Part shown: positions 37,501-50,563 of the stretch, in pieces
Layout of the letters: each line of letters begins with the position of its first letter
Numbering within the stretch: position 1 is the first letter of the stretch
Source: Rutidosis leptorrhynchoides
Taxonomy: Eukaryota; Streptophyta; Magnoliopsida; Asterales; Asteraceae
Reading direction: 5' to 3'
DNA: 64,000 nucleotides
NCBI RefSeq assembly: GCF_046630445.1
Contig: NC_092339.1
Location: 53,157,001 to 53,221,000, forward strand
Position numbers and translations under genes: made by a program
The notes under the pieces: model-generated
What the model was told of the DNA's origin: nothing
Database searches by the model: none
The model's input: the letters and a program-made list of their open reading frames with translations, nothing else

Positions 37501-38188
37501 AATTGTTAGCTCAGTTAAACACTTAAACAAAATACAACAATACACAATTTGTAATATAACAGTTGTAAACAAGTGACAAATTGATATACAAATCTTGTTA
37601 GCTCACTTAAACAAAATACAACAATACACAAATTGATATACAAACTGATAATTATATACAAAAACCGAGTACACTGAGTCAAATATAAACAGATATAAAC
37701 AAGAGACAAATATAAATTGATTAACTAATTGATTAACAGATATAAATTGATTAACTAATTGATTAGTAACATTAGTACACTGAGTCAAAATCAAGAGACA
37801 AATATTTACAAAAAAAAAAAGATGATTAGATTAAAATTTATAAACAAACCTGAATCTGTTGAGAACTTGCGATAGAAGAGGAAGAAGAGTAGTCGAGCTT
37901 GTTAATTGTTGAGTGACATGTCCAATTGAAGAAGAGGAAGACGAATTTTCGAAGAAACCCAAGAAATAGCAGCGACAGAGAAGAAAGAGGAAGAAACGTA
38001 GGCCGTATAGAAGAAAAAGAAGTGTCGCTGTGCTTCAAACCCTAATTATTGAACGTATTTCAATTTTTTAGAAGAGTTGACTTTTGTTGACCGAGTTTTG
38101 GCCGATTCTTGTACCGAGTTCTCGTTTTCTCCCTTCAGCCGAGTACTCGCCGATTACTCGGCCGAGTTGGCCGAGTTTTGCAACCTTG
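34396..38188 (-). mobile_element. Structurally complete hAT transposon
   Basis: Terminal inverted repeats CAAGGTTGTAAAACTCG (left) and CAAGGTTGCAAAACTCG (right, inverted) with one mismatch. Identical 8-bp target duplications CTTTTAGG sit outside. Subterminal regions hold five ACTCGG copies on the left (34405-34490) and five inverted CCGAGT copies on the right (38095-38180), probable transposase-binding repeats. The inside encodes a full transposase. It also carries a TA array at 34515-34573. It lies about 400 bp beyond the stop codon of the TIO-like gene. Confidence 0.93.
34813..37372 (-). CDS. hAT transposase, four exons, no lesion seen
   Basis: Exons 37372-36361, 36270-35521, 35421-35303 and 35208-34813, all with GT-AG introns and matching phases, giving about 758 residues. 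N-terminal BED-type zinc finger (C44, C47, H56/H61, C72; CTLCGKVMSGGIHRLKQH). A DUF659-like segment holds MTDAWSDRNRRSIMN, with the first catalytic Asp, and VVTDNAANNMGAAKLL, with the second. CCSAHTINLMLE follows at the first splice junction. The C-terminal dimerisation domain includes SWWASYGASTPNLRKVAI and SSGCERNWSTFEA. The protein cuts at the inverted repeats and reinserts the element. The acidic tail ends FDIDED. It may be active, because no stop or frameshift is visible. Confidence 0.87.
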
Positions 38189-38196
38189 CTTTTAGG
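38189..38196. repeat. hAT target site duplication, right copy
   Basis: CTTTTAGG, identical to 34388-34395. Confidence 0.93.
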
Positions 38197-38589
38197 TTAG
38201 ATTATCTCACTTTACATCTGGTAATTAGTTACTATGAAGTATTATTTTGTATCTAAACAGACTAATTATTCATTAAAATACAGGAAATGGTCCTCACAAT
38301 CTGTCAAACTTCTACAATATGATCCAATTAACTTCAGATCCAAATCTAGTCATGGCCACCATATATGTTTGCATTTATCATAAACAACAGAACCGAATGA
38401 AACCAACACTCTTACCTTACCATCTCACAACTCATCATCTTTTTTCTTTTAAGTTTTTATGTTTCCAACAGTAATTATCACAGTATTATGTAATTATTAA
38501 GAGCAGTAAAAATGAGACGCTGGTTATTAAGAGTCCTGTTTTGACCACCTGAAAGTATTAAACGAAAGTTGTACATCACTTGACAAGTT

Positions 38590-41500
38590 TTAGGTCTCTT
38601 CAGAGGCTCTGTTGAAAATGAGAGTTGAGTAGCTGGCAATGTCTTCGATGGGTGACTCACGTAGTTCTCCTATAACTGCGTACACATGTGATGAATAGAT
38701 GAACTGTCTACAAGGTTGATGTTTACACATTGTAGCTAATGCAATAAGAGTCCGAAGTAGAAGTATATCTTCGAAGTCGTCAATCCTGTTTGGGTTGAGT
38801 GCAACAACAGAGTAATCTGCGACTACCTTTAACAAAGCCTGCAGGGACCACCACGTAAAAGACATCCATGTCAAACCAGATAGTCAAAGGTGGTACTATA
38901 CATGAAACTTTTTGTATTAGATATGTATAAATGAAAGATGATAGTATATATATAGGTACACCTACCTCCATTGCTCCTTTAGAGATCATATCTTCAATAA
39001 GTTTATCCGAGTGGTAAGAAAGATTGTTAAGACAATTAGCAACATTCCTCTTCGTTATGTTATGCGTCTCTGGTGAAAGCAGCAGTTTTGCAAGTGGATG
39101 TATACATCTCCTCAGGTCTTCATAGAAATATTCACTTATGCGTGTCATGCGAGCAATCTATACAAAGTAAACAATGTCATGGAAGTGCTCATCCAGTGTA
39201 TATAATAAAATTTATTGTTGCAGAAAAACTAGTTGAAAACACAGAGGCATCTTACATCAAATGTAGCATTTCCACGGGGGAAGTCGTCCTTATCGAATAA
39301 CAGGTCAACCAACAGGCTACTGATGTTGTGTTTTGCCTATAATATAAAGAGCATCAAGAACACACATATATGATCAATGGTGTTTGCAAAATATAGAATG
39401 ATGTTTTAATACCTATGGCAGGATTTTGTAAACAAATTAATGGTTAATGCTTACCAACAAGCTATAAAAGTAGGAGTTATGCTTGCACATATCTCCTATA
39501 GCCATACACGTCCAGCCACGCACATATGGATCTTCATGTGTAAGAAATGCTTTTAACTGTTGTAAAATATCTGCTCCATTTATATGCTTATAAAACTCCT
39601 GCGTTCAAATGCTTGTTCATTAACACATAATAATGATATGATATCATAATTAATTATAACATGGCTATACCTATTTCTATTTCTACAAAATTATTAATTA
39701 AGGTTACTTATTGAAAAGTGATAACTACCTTATAGAAAAATAAGATTTGGTTCAAAATGTTATTTATGGGTTTTGTACTCTTACATCTTCACTCTAACAC
39801 AGAGTTCTGAATTTTATTTAAGACTTTATCTTAATTTATCTTATAACATGATGTGTAAACATGGGTAAGCAAGCCTATACTAATACAGAAGAAGATTGAG
39901 ACTTTACCAAATACAGTAGCAAGTACTGACCTTGTCCATTGCGGCTACTTTTGAAACTATTTGAAGAGCCCATAACTTGACTTGAGTGGGTGATGAATCA
40001 TCAAGTAACCTTTTCATTAAAATTGGATTCAAGAGTCCTTTCCCAACAAGTTCAACAACCAGTGACCGATGATCTGCCATTCTGATTAGAAGTTCAAGAG
40101 GTAACACAGTATCCTTCAACTCCAAATGTTCCAAACACTTGATTATTTGCCCAGGAAGTCCTACCTAAAGATTTAATAGCATTAATTATTTGCAAAATTT
40201 GTGAAACAGGAATAGCTAAAGGCCCACCCCAATATAATCTGAAACATAACAAAACCACACACCCATGCATCCTTGAAGATTTAGAAGCATTAATTATATC
40301 CAAAATCTGTGAGAGATCATGCAAAACTTGGAACACCTGCAATTTTTCTTTGCATGTGGGCTTTTTTTGAAGATGTAATAATTACAACTCAACTATCTAG
40401 TACCCGACAGAATTATTTTCGAACAAGTCAAGTATGATAAAACTATAGAGACAAAATGTATGTAAATACATATACACACCTCTAAAAGGATTTGAATATA
40501 CTTGTCCATGCTTGCTTTTATTTCTATAACCATATCCTTCCTACTTTGAGAGTCCATGTCTCCAAGTTCCCAACTCTTCTCAAAAGCCGAAAATGGAAAC
40601 CTCAAATGATAAACCAGTTGATGAACCGTATCTTTGACTCCAATTTTCCCTCCACCGGGTCCAACCCAATACCGTAAAAGCTTAAGATGGACATCAGATA
40701 TTAAATCACACATAACTTTCACATTTTCACTTGTAAGCAACACCTGGTGATAAACTGAACTGCCTCCTTTCAGACAATGGATTAATGAACTAACTGTCCA
40801 AAAAATTCCAAGAGGTGAGAGTCCAATTTCATGTGAATGCTGCTGCTTGTTTCCTAACAAATTAATAAGACTTTGGGAGATATCACAGCTACCCAAGTCC
40901 TGAATAGCTAAAGTCCCACCCCAAAGTAAGCTGAAATACAACAAAAGAACGCACCCATCCCTGATCCCGTGCCAGTATGAGAGCATAACTTTACCACCTT
41001 GAGCGCCTGTTGTTGTTGTTGACATCTTGAGATAATCACAAAGTGTGGCACTCGGTGGGATCAAAGGAACGACTATTTTACGAACTAATGTTTCAAAGGG
41101 CTCATTATTTTCAAGTGAGCACATGCATCCAAGTGCCAGCATGGCCGACATAGAATGGGGTTGAAAATTTTGTATTCCATCATACAAAGAGTAATGGTGA
41201 GCTAGGTCGGAGAGGCGAGACTCCTGAGTTTCAGGTGATGATGTAAGCATAATAACTGCAGTATTTTCTTGAAGTGAATCATCTATGGATTGTGCAACTG
41301 AGGCTATTAAAAGGCACGCATGGAGAACCAAGTCATTTGGATCAGATACTTTTGATACTTTTTTCTGGCTGTTTGTGTATTGTTGTTGAGGATCTCTATC
41401 GAATGAAGCACAAAGATTTATTATTGAAAAGACCTCAGAAATGATTGTATTGTCACCACCTCCACCAACCGTTGAGGAACTAGAGAGGCCACATAAAACA

Positions 41501-44500
41501 CTAGCAACCAAATCATTATGCAGGCAACACCTTAAGATTATCTGAAAATAGAAATTATACCACTCCTCAGGTTAGGTAATGCATGATTAACTACTTATTA
41601 GTGAGTTGGTTTGGATACATTTTTATACTCTTATCTTGGTCAAAAGAGTAAAATAAAATAAAGAAGATCAAAAGGGGTCTAATCGGAATCAGACCATTAT
41701 ATTTGAAAAGGTTGTAAAATTAGCTTTAATCAATTGAAGTATTAGATTACTTTATTTAATATGGTGACGTATCACGTAACACTCGGGATGAGCAGGAAGG
41801 TTGACAAACAGGGGATCATGATGATAATGACAGGGACTGCAAAGCTACAAGGAAAGTGGAGTCCAAATAGAAGTCGAAAGACTGATTTTCACCAATTTTT
41901 TAAATGATTTGGGTTATCTCAAAGTAATAAACTTCGCTAAGTAAATAACCGTTAGGACTTAACTTTACACAGAAAGCCTTAGTTATCACCTGAATTACAG
42001 AAGACCATGAGGCTTGCAGGCGCTGGCGAAGACAATAGAAGATAGCAACCCTTATTTCATCAGACCTGAGGAATGCTTGCGTCACAGTTTCCACTGTATT
42101 TTCATAATCTGTACCCATCAATGGTCCATATTCATCTCCTTTAATATTAATCTGATCCAAAGAGTGGGAATACATCAAGCTTAACGGAAATACATGTGCC
42201 TCTTCTTTTGTAGAATGAAACTCAAAAGCATGTATTAGTGACCAAATAGTCTCACATGCTTCACAAGCAGCACGTAACAAATTTGAAGAGCCAGACATGA
42301 GACTTTTACCACAAGTCGCTACACATGAAAGCAAATCATCTATGACACCTAAAGCTTTAGCATGATCCAACATCTCTCTAAGAGTGTTAGTCACCACCTC
42401 GGCATGTTTGGTGGCCTTGGAAGCTTTCAGATGTTGTGTTACACTGGATATTATAATTCTAATGCAGGCAACAGATTCATATACAAGTCTCCCCGATACA
42501 TCTTCAGTGCAACCAGTAACCTACATATACATATACATATACTGAAGTTTGAGATGTAATAGCTAAAAACGTTATACATTTATTATAGCAAGGGTTGAGA
42601 TTATAACCTCTTTATAGAGCTCCACTACGGCAACCCAATGACTAATATATGAATCTCCAAACCCACCTCCATTATTATCCAATAATTTTCTTAAAAGTGA
42701 GAAACACTGCAACAAAAAGAGTTTTTTTTTACTAGCACCATCCAGAAAAATGAACAGGGTAAAAAAAGAAATAAAATACATAGCAAACCATTGACCTATA
42801 AAATAAGGTCATATGTTTCAAAAGAAATACGTCACGTTGATTTTGGATTCAAAATAATCTCATTATGTAATAGTTGATATTTTCTGTTGCCGTTCCAAAA
42901 AAATAGTTGATATTTTCTTTTATACAGTGTTTGATTCTAACCTAGGAGGCTCTTCATCTTACCGATGAGGAGTATTACTCTTATCTTTTATTTCAAGTTT
43001 TTTGCCTCAAAATTAAAAATAAAAATAAAGTGCTTTAATAACAACCAAATGCTTTTTGTAATTTTGTTAACAAACATGACAGTTCCGTTGGAGAAAAAGA
43101 AATGTTATTCAACTTCGGCAATTTACCCGAATTAGGTCTATTAATTTGGGTTATATTTTATCTCAAACCGGACAACAAAAACTTTAGCCAAAAGTTATAC
43201 CGAAAGTTGTCTAAAATGTATTTATGTATGATACATAGTAGTTTTAAGTTTTAATCCGGTAGCCAGCTAGCTTTGCAGTAGTAGTCAACAAAAAGTAGCA
43301 TACCTTAATCAGCAAGTCATCTAGCAAATGTAACTGCCCTCTATTGTAATCTGACTTTTTCATTCGAAGAATGTTGACAGTAATACCCATGTGGTCCCAA
43401 AATATCTCATCCGCCACCCCTTTAGAATCACGTGCACCAGTAGCAACTAAGTTTGTAACGACACTCAGCTCGGACTGGTTTAACGTCGTAACATCGTCAT
43501 CCCTGTAGTCATAAAAAGACATTTTAGAACACACAAATCCAAGAAACCAAGGTCTGACAGTACGTCATATCTTTTACACTAAACAGTTATATCAGGGAAT
43601 TTACATATACAGATTACTGAGTGTGTTTGCAAGTGAAAAAGATTAAAACTTAAAAGTGATGTCAATAATAATGAAAAACAAATTTAGTATATAATATAGT
43701 ATAATGTATCAATAATACTTAATATATAATATATTATATATTTATAATAATCTAACAATAATAATAATATTATTCATGATTGTAATTATATAAATTCCAG
43801 GGTTAGTAAACTGTTATCTCACATGCGCTATCGAATAATAATAATAAACTTTTTTAAGAATTTCAGTTTTTAAAAATTTTATGCAAAAGTAACACAGTGT
43901 AACAAAATATGAATGTATTTTACATCCGTACAGGATTACAAGATATGAAAGAAAATTCAGATTCTAGTTATATTATATTTCTAAGAATTAATCAAACGGA
44001 CCTTATTCTGTTGTAAAACCGGATTATGCGTAGACTGTTGTGGTATTGTGCGTGAGGAGTTCAGCCAGGGGAGCTATGGAATATTTTGACGATGGTCAGT
44101 TACAAGGGACCGTCAATGCAAAATTTGCAAATCAGAATGACTGATTTATTAAGTAAAAATATTATGAACTACCAGCTGAATGAAATGGGTCCAATTCACC
44201 TAATTTTATTTTATATGTACTAAGACTTTGTTATCATCAACCGCAAATAAATTTTGTTCGCAATAAAGACATTAATATCAACTTTACATTTGTAATTCAC
44301 AACATAAACAAATCTTCACTTGATGACAACTTTCTGAAAACAATTTATAAGTCACCCATTTCAATTTGAAGTAGAAATGGATATTCATAATATGTTTAAT
44401 TTGCCTAAGGAAATCACAATTAAAATATGATTAATGGTGTTGGATTCGAAAAAAAAAAAAAAAAAAAAAAAATCTTACATTATCCGCCTATAAAGTTAGG

Positions 44501-44728
44501 GCTTGAAAAAATCATAGTTTTGACTTTTTGGATTTAAAAATCCTAACAACCAAAGTAAAACACCTTGTATCATTCTTATTCATTTTCAATTTTCATTGTC
44601 ATTTCCATACATCGAAACCCTTATCTAAACAGGCCCCTAATCAACCAAACTGCAAGTCCTAAATCATCAAGATTGTGTCACCGTTGTTACTTTATTAGGC
44701 CTAAACAAACTTTCTTATGAAAATGTCT

Positions 44729-44765
<37 letters not shown>

Positions 44766-45237
44766 GATAAAGAGATAACCAGGATTCAGGCAAACTGATT
44801 GGTATCCAATTTTCTTGAAATAACGTCGTCTCTGATTTCCTCTCATATGCATTTTCACGGACGACACCAGTAGAATCAAGCAACTGTAACGTAACACTAC
44901 TCATTACTTGAAATATATAAATATATTATTTGTATATCTTCGGTGAAAGTGAAATACTAATATTCTTACTCGTATTACATTAAGATAATGTAATGCTTAG
45001 TGCTAATATCAAAATATGGTTTTGTATTTGTACATTATTTTTATGTTAAAAAGAATACACATCTCAAATTTGTTTCTGTTTGGATCAATTTCATGTATGT
45101 ATAAATGTATAATAATATGGTTGAGTAAATACCACAGTGTCCCCCTTGATAAGGACTTTCTTAATGGGAAGCTCATCCATTGGAGAATCTTTTATCCCAT
45201 CATATTTCGCCAGCTTAGTGCCGTTATCCTTATCATC
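38590..45237 (-). CDS. TIO/FUSED-type protein, C-terminal ARM-repeat part
   Basis: Eleven exons with consistent GT-AG junctions: 45237-45133, 44883-44780, 43502-43304, 42706-42608, 42520-41990, 41541-40480, 40164-39931, 39598-39455, 39336-39256, 39157-38966 and 38838-38590 (TAA). They give about 1000 residues. Recognisable stretches include SLMSGSSNLLRAACEACETI, AFLRSDEIRVAI, LPLELLIRMADHRSLVVEL, VRGWTCMAIGDMCKHNSYFY and FYEDLRRCIHPLAKLL. This is the armadillo-type C-terminal half of plant FUSED kinases (TWO-IN-ONE), which act in phragmoplast expansion during cytokinesis. The family's N-terminal kinase domain is not found upstream. The gene is therefore 5'-truncated, or its first exons are displaced by insertions. 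Splicing looks intact; the start is unknown. Confidence 0.78.
40196..40270 (-). repeat. Duplicated exon fragment in an intron of the TIO-like gene
   Basis: It resembles about 60 bp of the large exon (near 40905-40965). Exon-sense residues GCVLLLYFSLLWGGTLAI correspond to GCVVLLCFRLYWGGPLAI here. The copy lies in the next intron (40165-40479), flanked by repeats of an IINA(S/I)KS-encoding unit. It is probably not an exon, because both neighbouring exons join in phase without it. Confidence 0.7.
44450..44763. repeat. Two poly-A tracts in a TIO-like intron
   Basis: A-runs of about 23 bp (44450-44472) and about 33 bp (44731-44763). The related copy near 61278 has only about five A at the second position. 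Simple homopolymer expansion is the likeliest cause. Confidence 0.85.
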
Positions 45238-46169
45238 CTGAAATTCAAATGCTAAATTGTTAAGTATGTTGATCTTATGAATTCTTGGTCATGACATAAA
45301 TCCGGTTTTTTTAAATTGACGCCCTTTTAACAAATAATTTAAAATATGGTACAAAAAGTTATGAATTATTCCCATTGTCTGATTTGAAATTAAACATGCA
45401 GCGAGTTATATCGTACTCCTTCCATTCCAAATTAATAATGTGGTCCACTACTATTACTTTTCAAACTATTCTAAATTAATTATTATTATTACTATTCATT
45501 ATCAAATATGAAAAATAAATTGGATCAAGTTTACTCCATTGTCATTTACTAATATGAAAATTACATAAATGAGAAAATTATTAAGTCAACTGATTAAGAG
45601 TGAAATTATCATTATCATTATCATTATGATTATCATTATCATTGTATATATAAAGTACTCCGTAAATAGTAGATCATGTTTTTTTATTAAAATAGGTATC
45701 TTTTAATTTTTATCTGTGAACAATTAAACTATTAAATTGAGACTAATTTTTCTACAAAGACAACCCAAGTGACCTCAGGAGGTTGAAACCCCTCGATGAC
45801 AAAACAAATCTAGGAATATAGCCCAGGTAAGAGAAAATTGAGAACATTAACAAACGACTCATCTGAGCTATGTGATGTGGTGCATCAGTGAGATGCAAGA
45901 GAAAATTAGATGCCAGAAAAAGGAGACCACACGGAGAGACCATAGCCAAAACTGAGAAAATCGCCCATATGCACCATCATTTTTAGCTTTGTTATTGTTT
46001 TTACTTTTGTCATTATGGACATCCGATCCGATGGATATTCATGCGATCAAATTCACGTAGAGTCGATATGGATGGCGTAATATTCGATCCGATGGATATA
46101 GATATGGATGGTAAATTTAATGGATCTATGAAAATTTGTAATCCATGGATAAACCCGCTTTACCGGAAA

Positions 46170-46249
<80 letters not shown>

Positions 46250-46772
46250 AGTAAATTATACCGTTGGTCCCTGTGGTTTACTCAAAATTCTATTGGTAAT
46301 CCATATCTTTCAAAAGCTAACACTCAAGATTGAATTAATTAGTCTCTTGATTAGAGGTGGCATCAATGTGCGCAATTCACCCGAACCGGTTACAGGTCTC
46401 GTCGCTTAGGGGGTTTGTTACCCAGGGGTTTTGCTCGCTAGTAGGGATCCAATGTGGTTGTCGCTAAGGAGGTTTCTCTATGAACCTAAAAAAGGATTAT
46501 TCTTTATTAAATATTAAATATGAAATATTAATTTCAACAAAATTCCCTCCACAACTACACATCACCCGCAACACCAACTACCATAAGAAATGATCTGACT
46601 TTACTAAGTAAGCATATAACATAACAGACTAACAGCACATACACATCAGCACATACACATCATCACATACACATCAGACTTCACAAAAAGTGTGTTTGTG
46701 TTAACAAGGAAACAAAAGTTTATAGTGAGAGTTTAAGGCATATTGTGAATATACTAATACCCGGCCACATTA
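45238..46772. other. Upstream of the TIO-like exons; repeat-rich, no gene seen
   Basis: 45238-45990 is also present in the 60-62 kb duplicate. 46010-46145 carries GGATAT/ATGGAT-type repeats also seen near 55.6-56.2 kb. A TA array lies at 46173-46247. 46255-46330 (GTTGGTCCCTGTGGTTT) and 46350-46500 look like dispersed repeats I cannot name. No kinase-domain exon was found. Confidence 0.6.
46173..46247. repeat. (TA)n microsatellite
   Basis: About 75 bp of TA repeat. Confidence 0.95.
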
Positions 46773-49505
46773 TGTGACACCTCGCTAAAAACTCTTTTTG
46801 TATTTAACTCGCTCGATGTTAGATCATGAGTTAAAATTATTTGTAGCCCCCGACATTATAATTAAGATTTCACTCTTTTAAGCGTATCTTGGTCATACGA
46901 ACTCCGTTTTTGATGATTCGAAAACCCAGACTTCCGTATTAAACCGGTCTACGACATTTGTGTTTTATATTTTACAAAATTTGAGCCGAGTCACGACTTA
47001 CGAGGCAATAACTACAGCTGGTCCAGCCCCTTGCTCCTTTCCCCCATTTGCCATCCATTATAAATGCCCCCTTCTTTCATTCCATTCATTTCTTTAAACA
47101 CCCATACTTCTACTTCTCTAGAAATCTACTCTAGAGACACCACCACCACCATCATCAACCACCACCATCCACCATCAACCTTTCATCATCCATTTGCACT
47201 TTTAGATTCAAGAACACAACACAAACACCTAGTACTACTTTCATGCCTTCAAGAACATCACAAACCCATTTTAATTTCTACATCTAGATCTGTAAGTAAC
47301 TTGTATTTTACTTATTTCATCATCCATTAACTTAATCTATCATGTATGCTTGTAATCTTGTTGATTTGTTCATAAAACACTTTACATGTTGCTGAAAACT
47401 TTCTGCTGAAACATTTCGACTTGAGTCAGCCATAACTATTTGATAAATTAGCTTAAGAGTTTTAATCTTTTCATTTTCATAAAATATTTTTTATGGTTCA
47501 ATACCTTTCTAACCATATAAGAAACATTCATAGATGATGAGTATAAGTACCTCATCTTGTTCATTACATTTTACATGTCTTGATGTTACGATTTTCTGAC
47601 CATCTGTTGAAGGTGGTGTTCTTGACGTGTTTTTGTTTACTTTCTGACCAAATATGCTTTTTATTTGGGTAGATATCTCAATGATCTAAAACCTCCAACT
47701 TGAATCACCTTTATTGGTGATATGAGGTGAGAGATATGCTCAAATGAAAATGACATTCATGATTGGTTTGCTGAAAAGTGAATCTGCATTTCTTGATTTT
47801 GCAATTTCGTGTTTAGATGACCATAAAGTCATCATTTTGTTGATTTAAAAGTTTGTTGGTGTTATTTTATGTATGGATCAACTTTGGAACAATCATGATT
47901 CTTAGATTTTGAGTTTAAGTATTTTTCACAAAACTAGTTTAGTCAATATGTCGGGTTTTGTTGTGCTAAAACGTTTGATGTTTCTACGCGACTACGCCAA
48001 TAAAACATGACTTACAAGCCTAATATGAGATGAAATTCAAATGAATTTTAAAGTCAACTAAATTATATATATCTCAGAAAAGGACATATTCATTAAGGAC
48101 GTGAGACAAGTGAGATATACTCTCTGAAAAGTCGATCCTTACGTTTTGTTTACTTAATTTTTGATTTCCTAACGGTGGTTGCAAACATTTTGCATTTCTG
48201 AAACTATTGGTAAATAATTGAGTCTTTTGCTTTGGATATGATATATTTCCAGATTTTATGCAACTCTTGTCTTTGGATTTGCTTGATTTGAGTTTGTCGT
48301 TTGCTTTTTATGAACCGAGAAAGTTGAGTTGACTGAACGTCACACAATCTGACCACAATAGCAAGGTTCACACTTTTGAGTGACTTCAACTTTGAACTAG
48401 TGGATGTGACTATATGCGTCGGAAAGCCAACTCAGTAAGCTACAACCTAGTATTTGAATGATTTTCTAACTCTCAATATTTTGTGAGACATAGCTAAAAT
48501 AAAACTGATTTCTAAATAGTCTACTTTTGAACAATAACAATCCACTACTTGTTTACAAGTAACACATAAACATGATTACAAGCATAACGATGACACATTT
48601 ACTTCTTGACTTTATTCTTAAAGTTTCGTGTAGACTTTAACCGTCCTCATCTACCTTAGGACGCACAGGGGAAATTCCTATCCGCACTACTTGACTATTA
48701 GCTTGTTGATAGCTTATACTTTATTTCTCGATGGCTTTCGAGGTGAGTTTCATAGCCCCACTTTTACTGTTTTCAAACATTGGGGTGAGATAACATGCTT
48801 ATTTATTTTACGTATTGGACACAAGTGTTATACACTTATTCTATGCTAGATTTGACAATTACAAATCCCTTAGCTCAGTAATGGTTAATTACCGGATTGG
48901 TAAGCGCGAATCCTATTGATAGATCTATCAGGTCTGACAGTACACCCGGGTTAGTCGCTCTAACATTCAACAGGTGAATAGTACTTCGAGTTATGCACTT
49001 GATTGGGTGTACATTGCTTTTGCATTTCTAGGCATTTATTATACAAAGGATACTTGATTATACATTAAGCTTGGTTACTGAGTGCTCAGGTTGCATAGAA
49101 CTTTTTACTGTTTTTGAACTACATTGAAATCTTGTGGTCCACTTATTCAATTATTACTTAAACCTATAAACTCATCAACATTCGTGTTGACATTTTTAGC
49201 ATGTTTTTATCTCAGGTACTTAGCTTCTGCTTCCGCGCATTCTGTTTAGAGGTCAAACATGGTTAGATTTTTGAAGTCTTGGCATATACCTATTTCGATC
49301 TTATTGACTACACATTCATTTACATTTTTGTACTCTCATTTTAATGTAATGTATTACTTTTGACATGTCAGTCTAACATTGTATTTTGAAACTATGTAAA
49401 TGAATGTACTTTTGTAAAAACGTCTCATATAGAGGGCGCGTTGACCAAGTTATGGGACCTCTTGTTATTATGTCATGTCATAGTGATTTTGACAGGGACA
49501 TTACA
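46773..49505 (+). repeat. Solo Tekay-type LTR
   Basis: 2733 bp starting TGTGACACC and ending GGGACATTACA. The 5-bp duplication CATTA lies at 46768-46772 and 49506-49510. There is no internal region or second LTR, so this is a solo LTR left by recombination. It carries the conserved LTR blocks (GATAGATCTATC at about 48919; the TTAAACCTATA to CTTCCGC block at about 49158-49236; CGTCTCATATAGAGG near 49420). It lies 138 bp downstream of the kinase exon. Short frames inside (47064-47330, 48204-48389) are not credible genes. Confidence 0.9.
47059..47065 (+). promoter_or_regulatory. TATA box of the solo LTR
   Basis: TATAAAT followed by a pyrimidine-rich stretch (CCCCCTTCTTTCATTCC), the usual LTR promoter and leader arrangement. 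It points away from the TIO-like gene and towards the 3' side of the kinase exon, so antisense transcripts are possible. Confidence 0.5.
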
Positions 49506-49648
49506 CATTAATACCCGACCACTGGATTATATTGGGATGGTTACAATGACGCAAACAATTCAAGAAAACTCATCCTAGTTTTGATTTAACATGTAGATCA
49601 TTTTCCAAGTAATAAAACCACTTATATATTCAGAAAACTTGAACTTAC

Positions 49649-50563
49649 CTGGAATTTCAGTGCATCCTTAAGTTGTTTTACAACAGTAGCTATTGCAGGT
49701 CGTTCAGGCCGATTTATGAGTAAGCATTCATACGCAATCTTTGAATACGTAAACAAAGAATTTGAGTCAATTTGATTCTTCAAACTAGGATCTATTATAT
49801 CCTCTAGTTTATGTTCTTTGTAGTATCTTCGGGCCAGTTGAGCTAGAAAACGCCGATTGTCCTGCACATTCATATAGCCCAACCTCCCACATAAGACTTC
49901 AAACAGCACTACCCCAAATGAATAAATATCTGACTCCTTAGTGAGAATTCCTGTAATCTCATATTGCGGATCCAAATAACCATATGTGCCACACGCATCT
50001 GTCACGACATAACTAACATTTTTATTTGCAAGACCTATTCTGGAAAGTCCAAGATCCGCAATCATAGCTTTCCAGTTGTGACCCAAAAGAATGTTTCCAC
50101 TTTTGATATCCCTGTGGATGACTCTATGATATTTCGAAACATGGTTGTGAAGATGATCGAGACCGCAAGCTGCATCGATGCATATATTAATCCTTTGCTT
50201 CCACGAGAACTTACATGGCCCACGCAGGTACGTATCAAGGCTTCCATGCTCAGCGTACTCATATATAAGAATTTTTTCATCGCCTTGATCACAGAAACCA
50301 AGAAGGGAGACGATGTTTGGATGTTTATAACGAGACAACAATTGAATCTCTGTTAAAAACTCCTTAACCCCCTGACCACCTTTAGATTCTTTAGTACTAA
50401 GTCGCTTTACAGCAACCTTCCTAAGTTCCCCGGAGAGTGAGAGCTCTCCTTTGTAAACTTGGCCATATCCTCCACTTCCAATAAATGTTGTGAACTTTTT
50501 GGTGGCTGCTTCAATAACAGGGAAGGGCAAACTGAGGTGCTCTGACTCTTTAAGAGACGCCAT
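49649..50563 (-). CDS. Receptor-like cytoplasmic kinase, first exon only
   Basis: A Ser/Thr kinase domain of about 305 residues: P-loop GSGGYGQVYKG (29-39), Lys53, Glu72, HRD 150-152 with HRDIKSGNILL, DLG at 170-172 in place of the usual DFG, and ACGTYGYLDPQYEITGILT in the activation segment. There is no signal peptide or membrane segment. The exon ends at a clean donor (CCAG then GTAAGT at 49648). Reading on gives only a short tail to a stop at 49622. Downstream exons, which in similar plant kinases often add a C-terminal domain, are not visible; a solo LTR begins 143 bp beyond. The kinase is probably active by motif; the family is CrRLK1L-like by my reading. Confidence 0.85.

Noticed and set aside
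44731-44763. Poly-A run as a retrogene tail
   Set aside because: It sits in an intron of an intron-containing gene, lacks target duplications, and the duplicate copy has only a short A-run.
49964-50356. Plus-strand 130-codon frame across the kinase exon
   Set aside because: It is antisense to a kinase domain with complete motifs.
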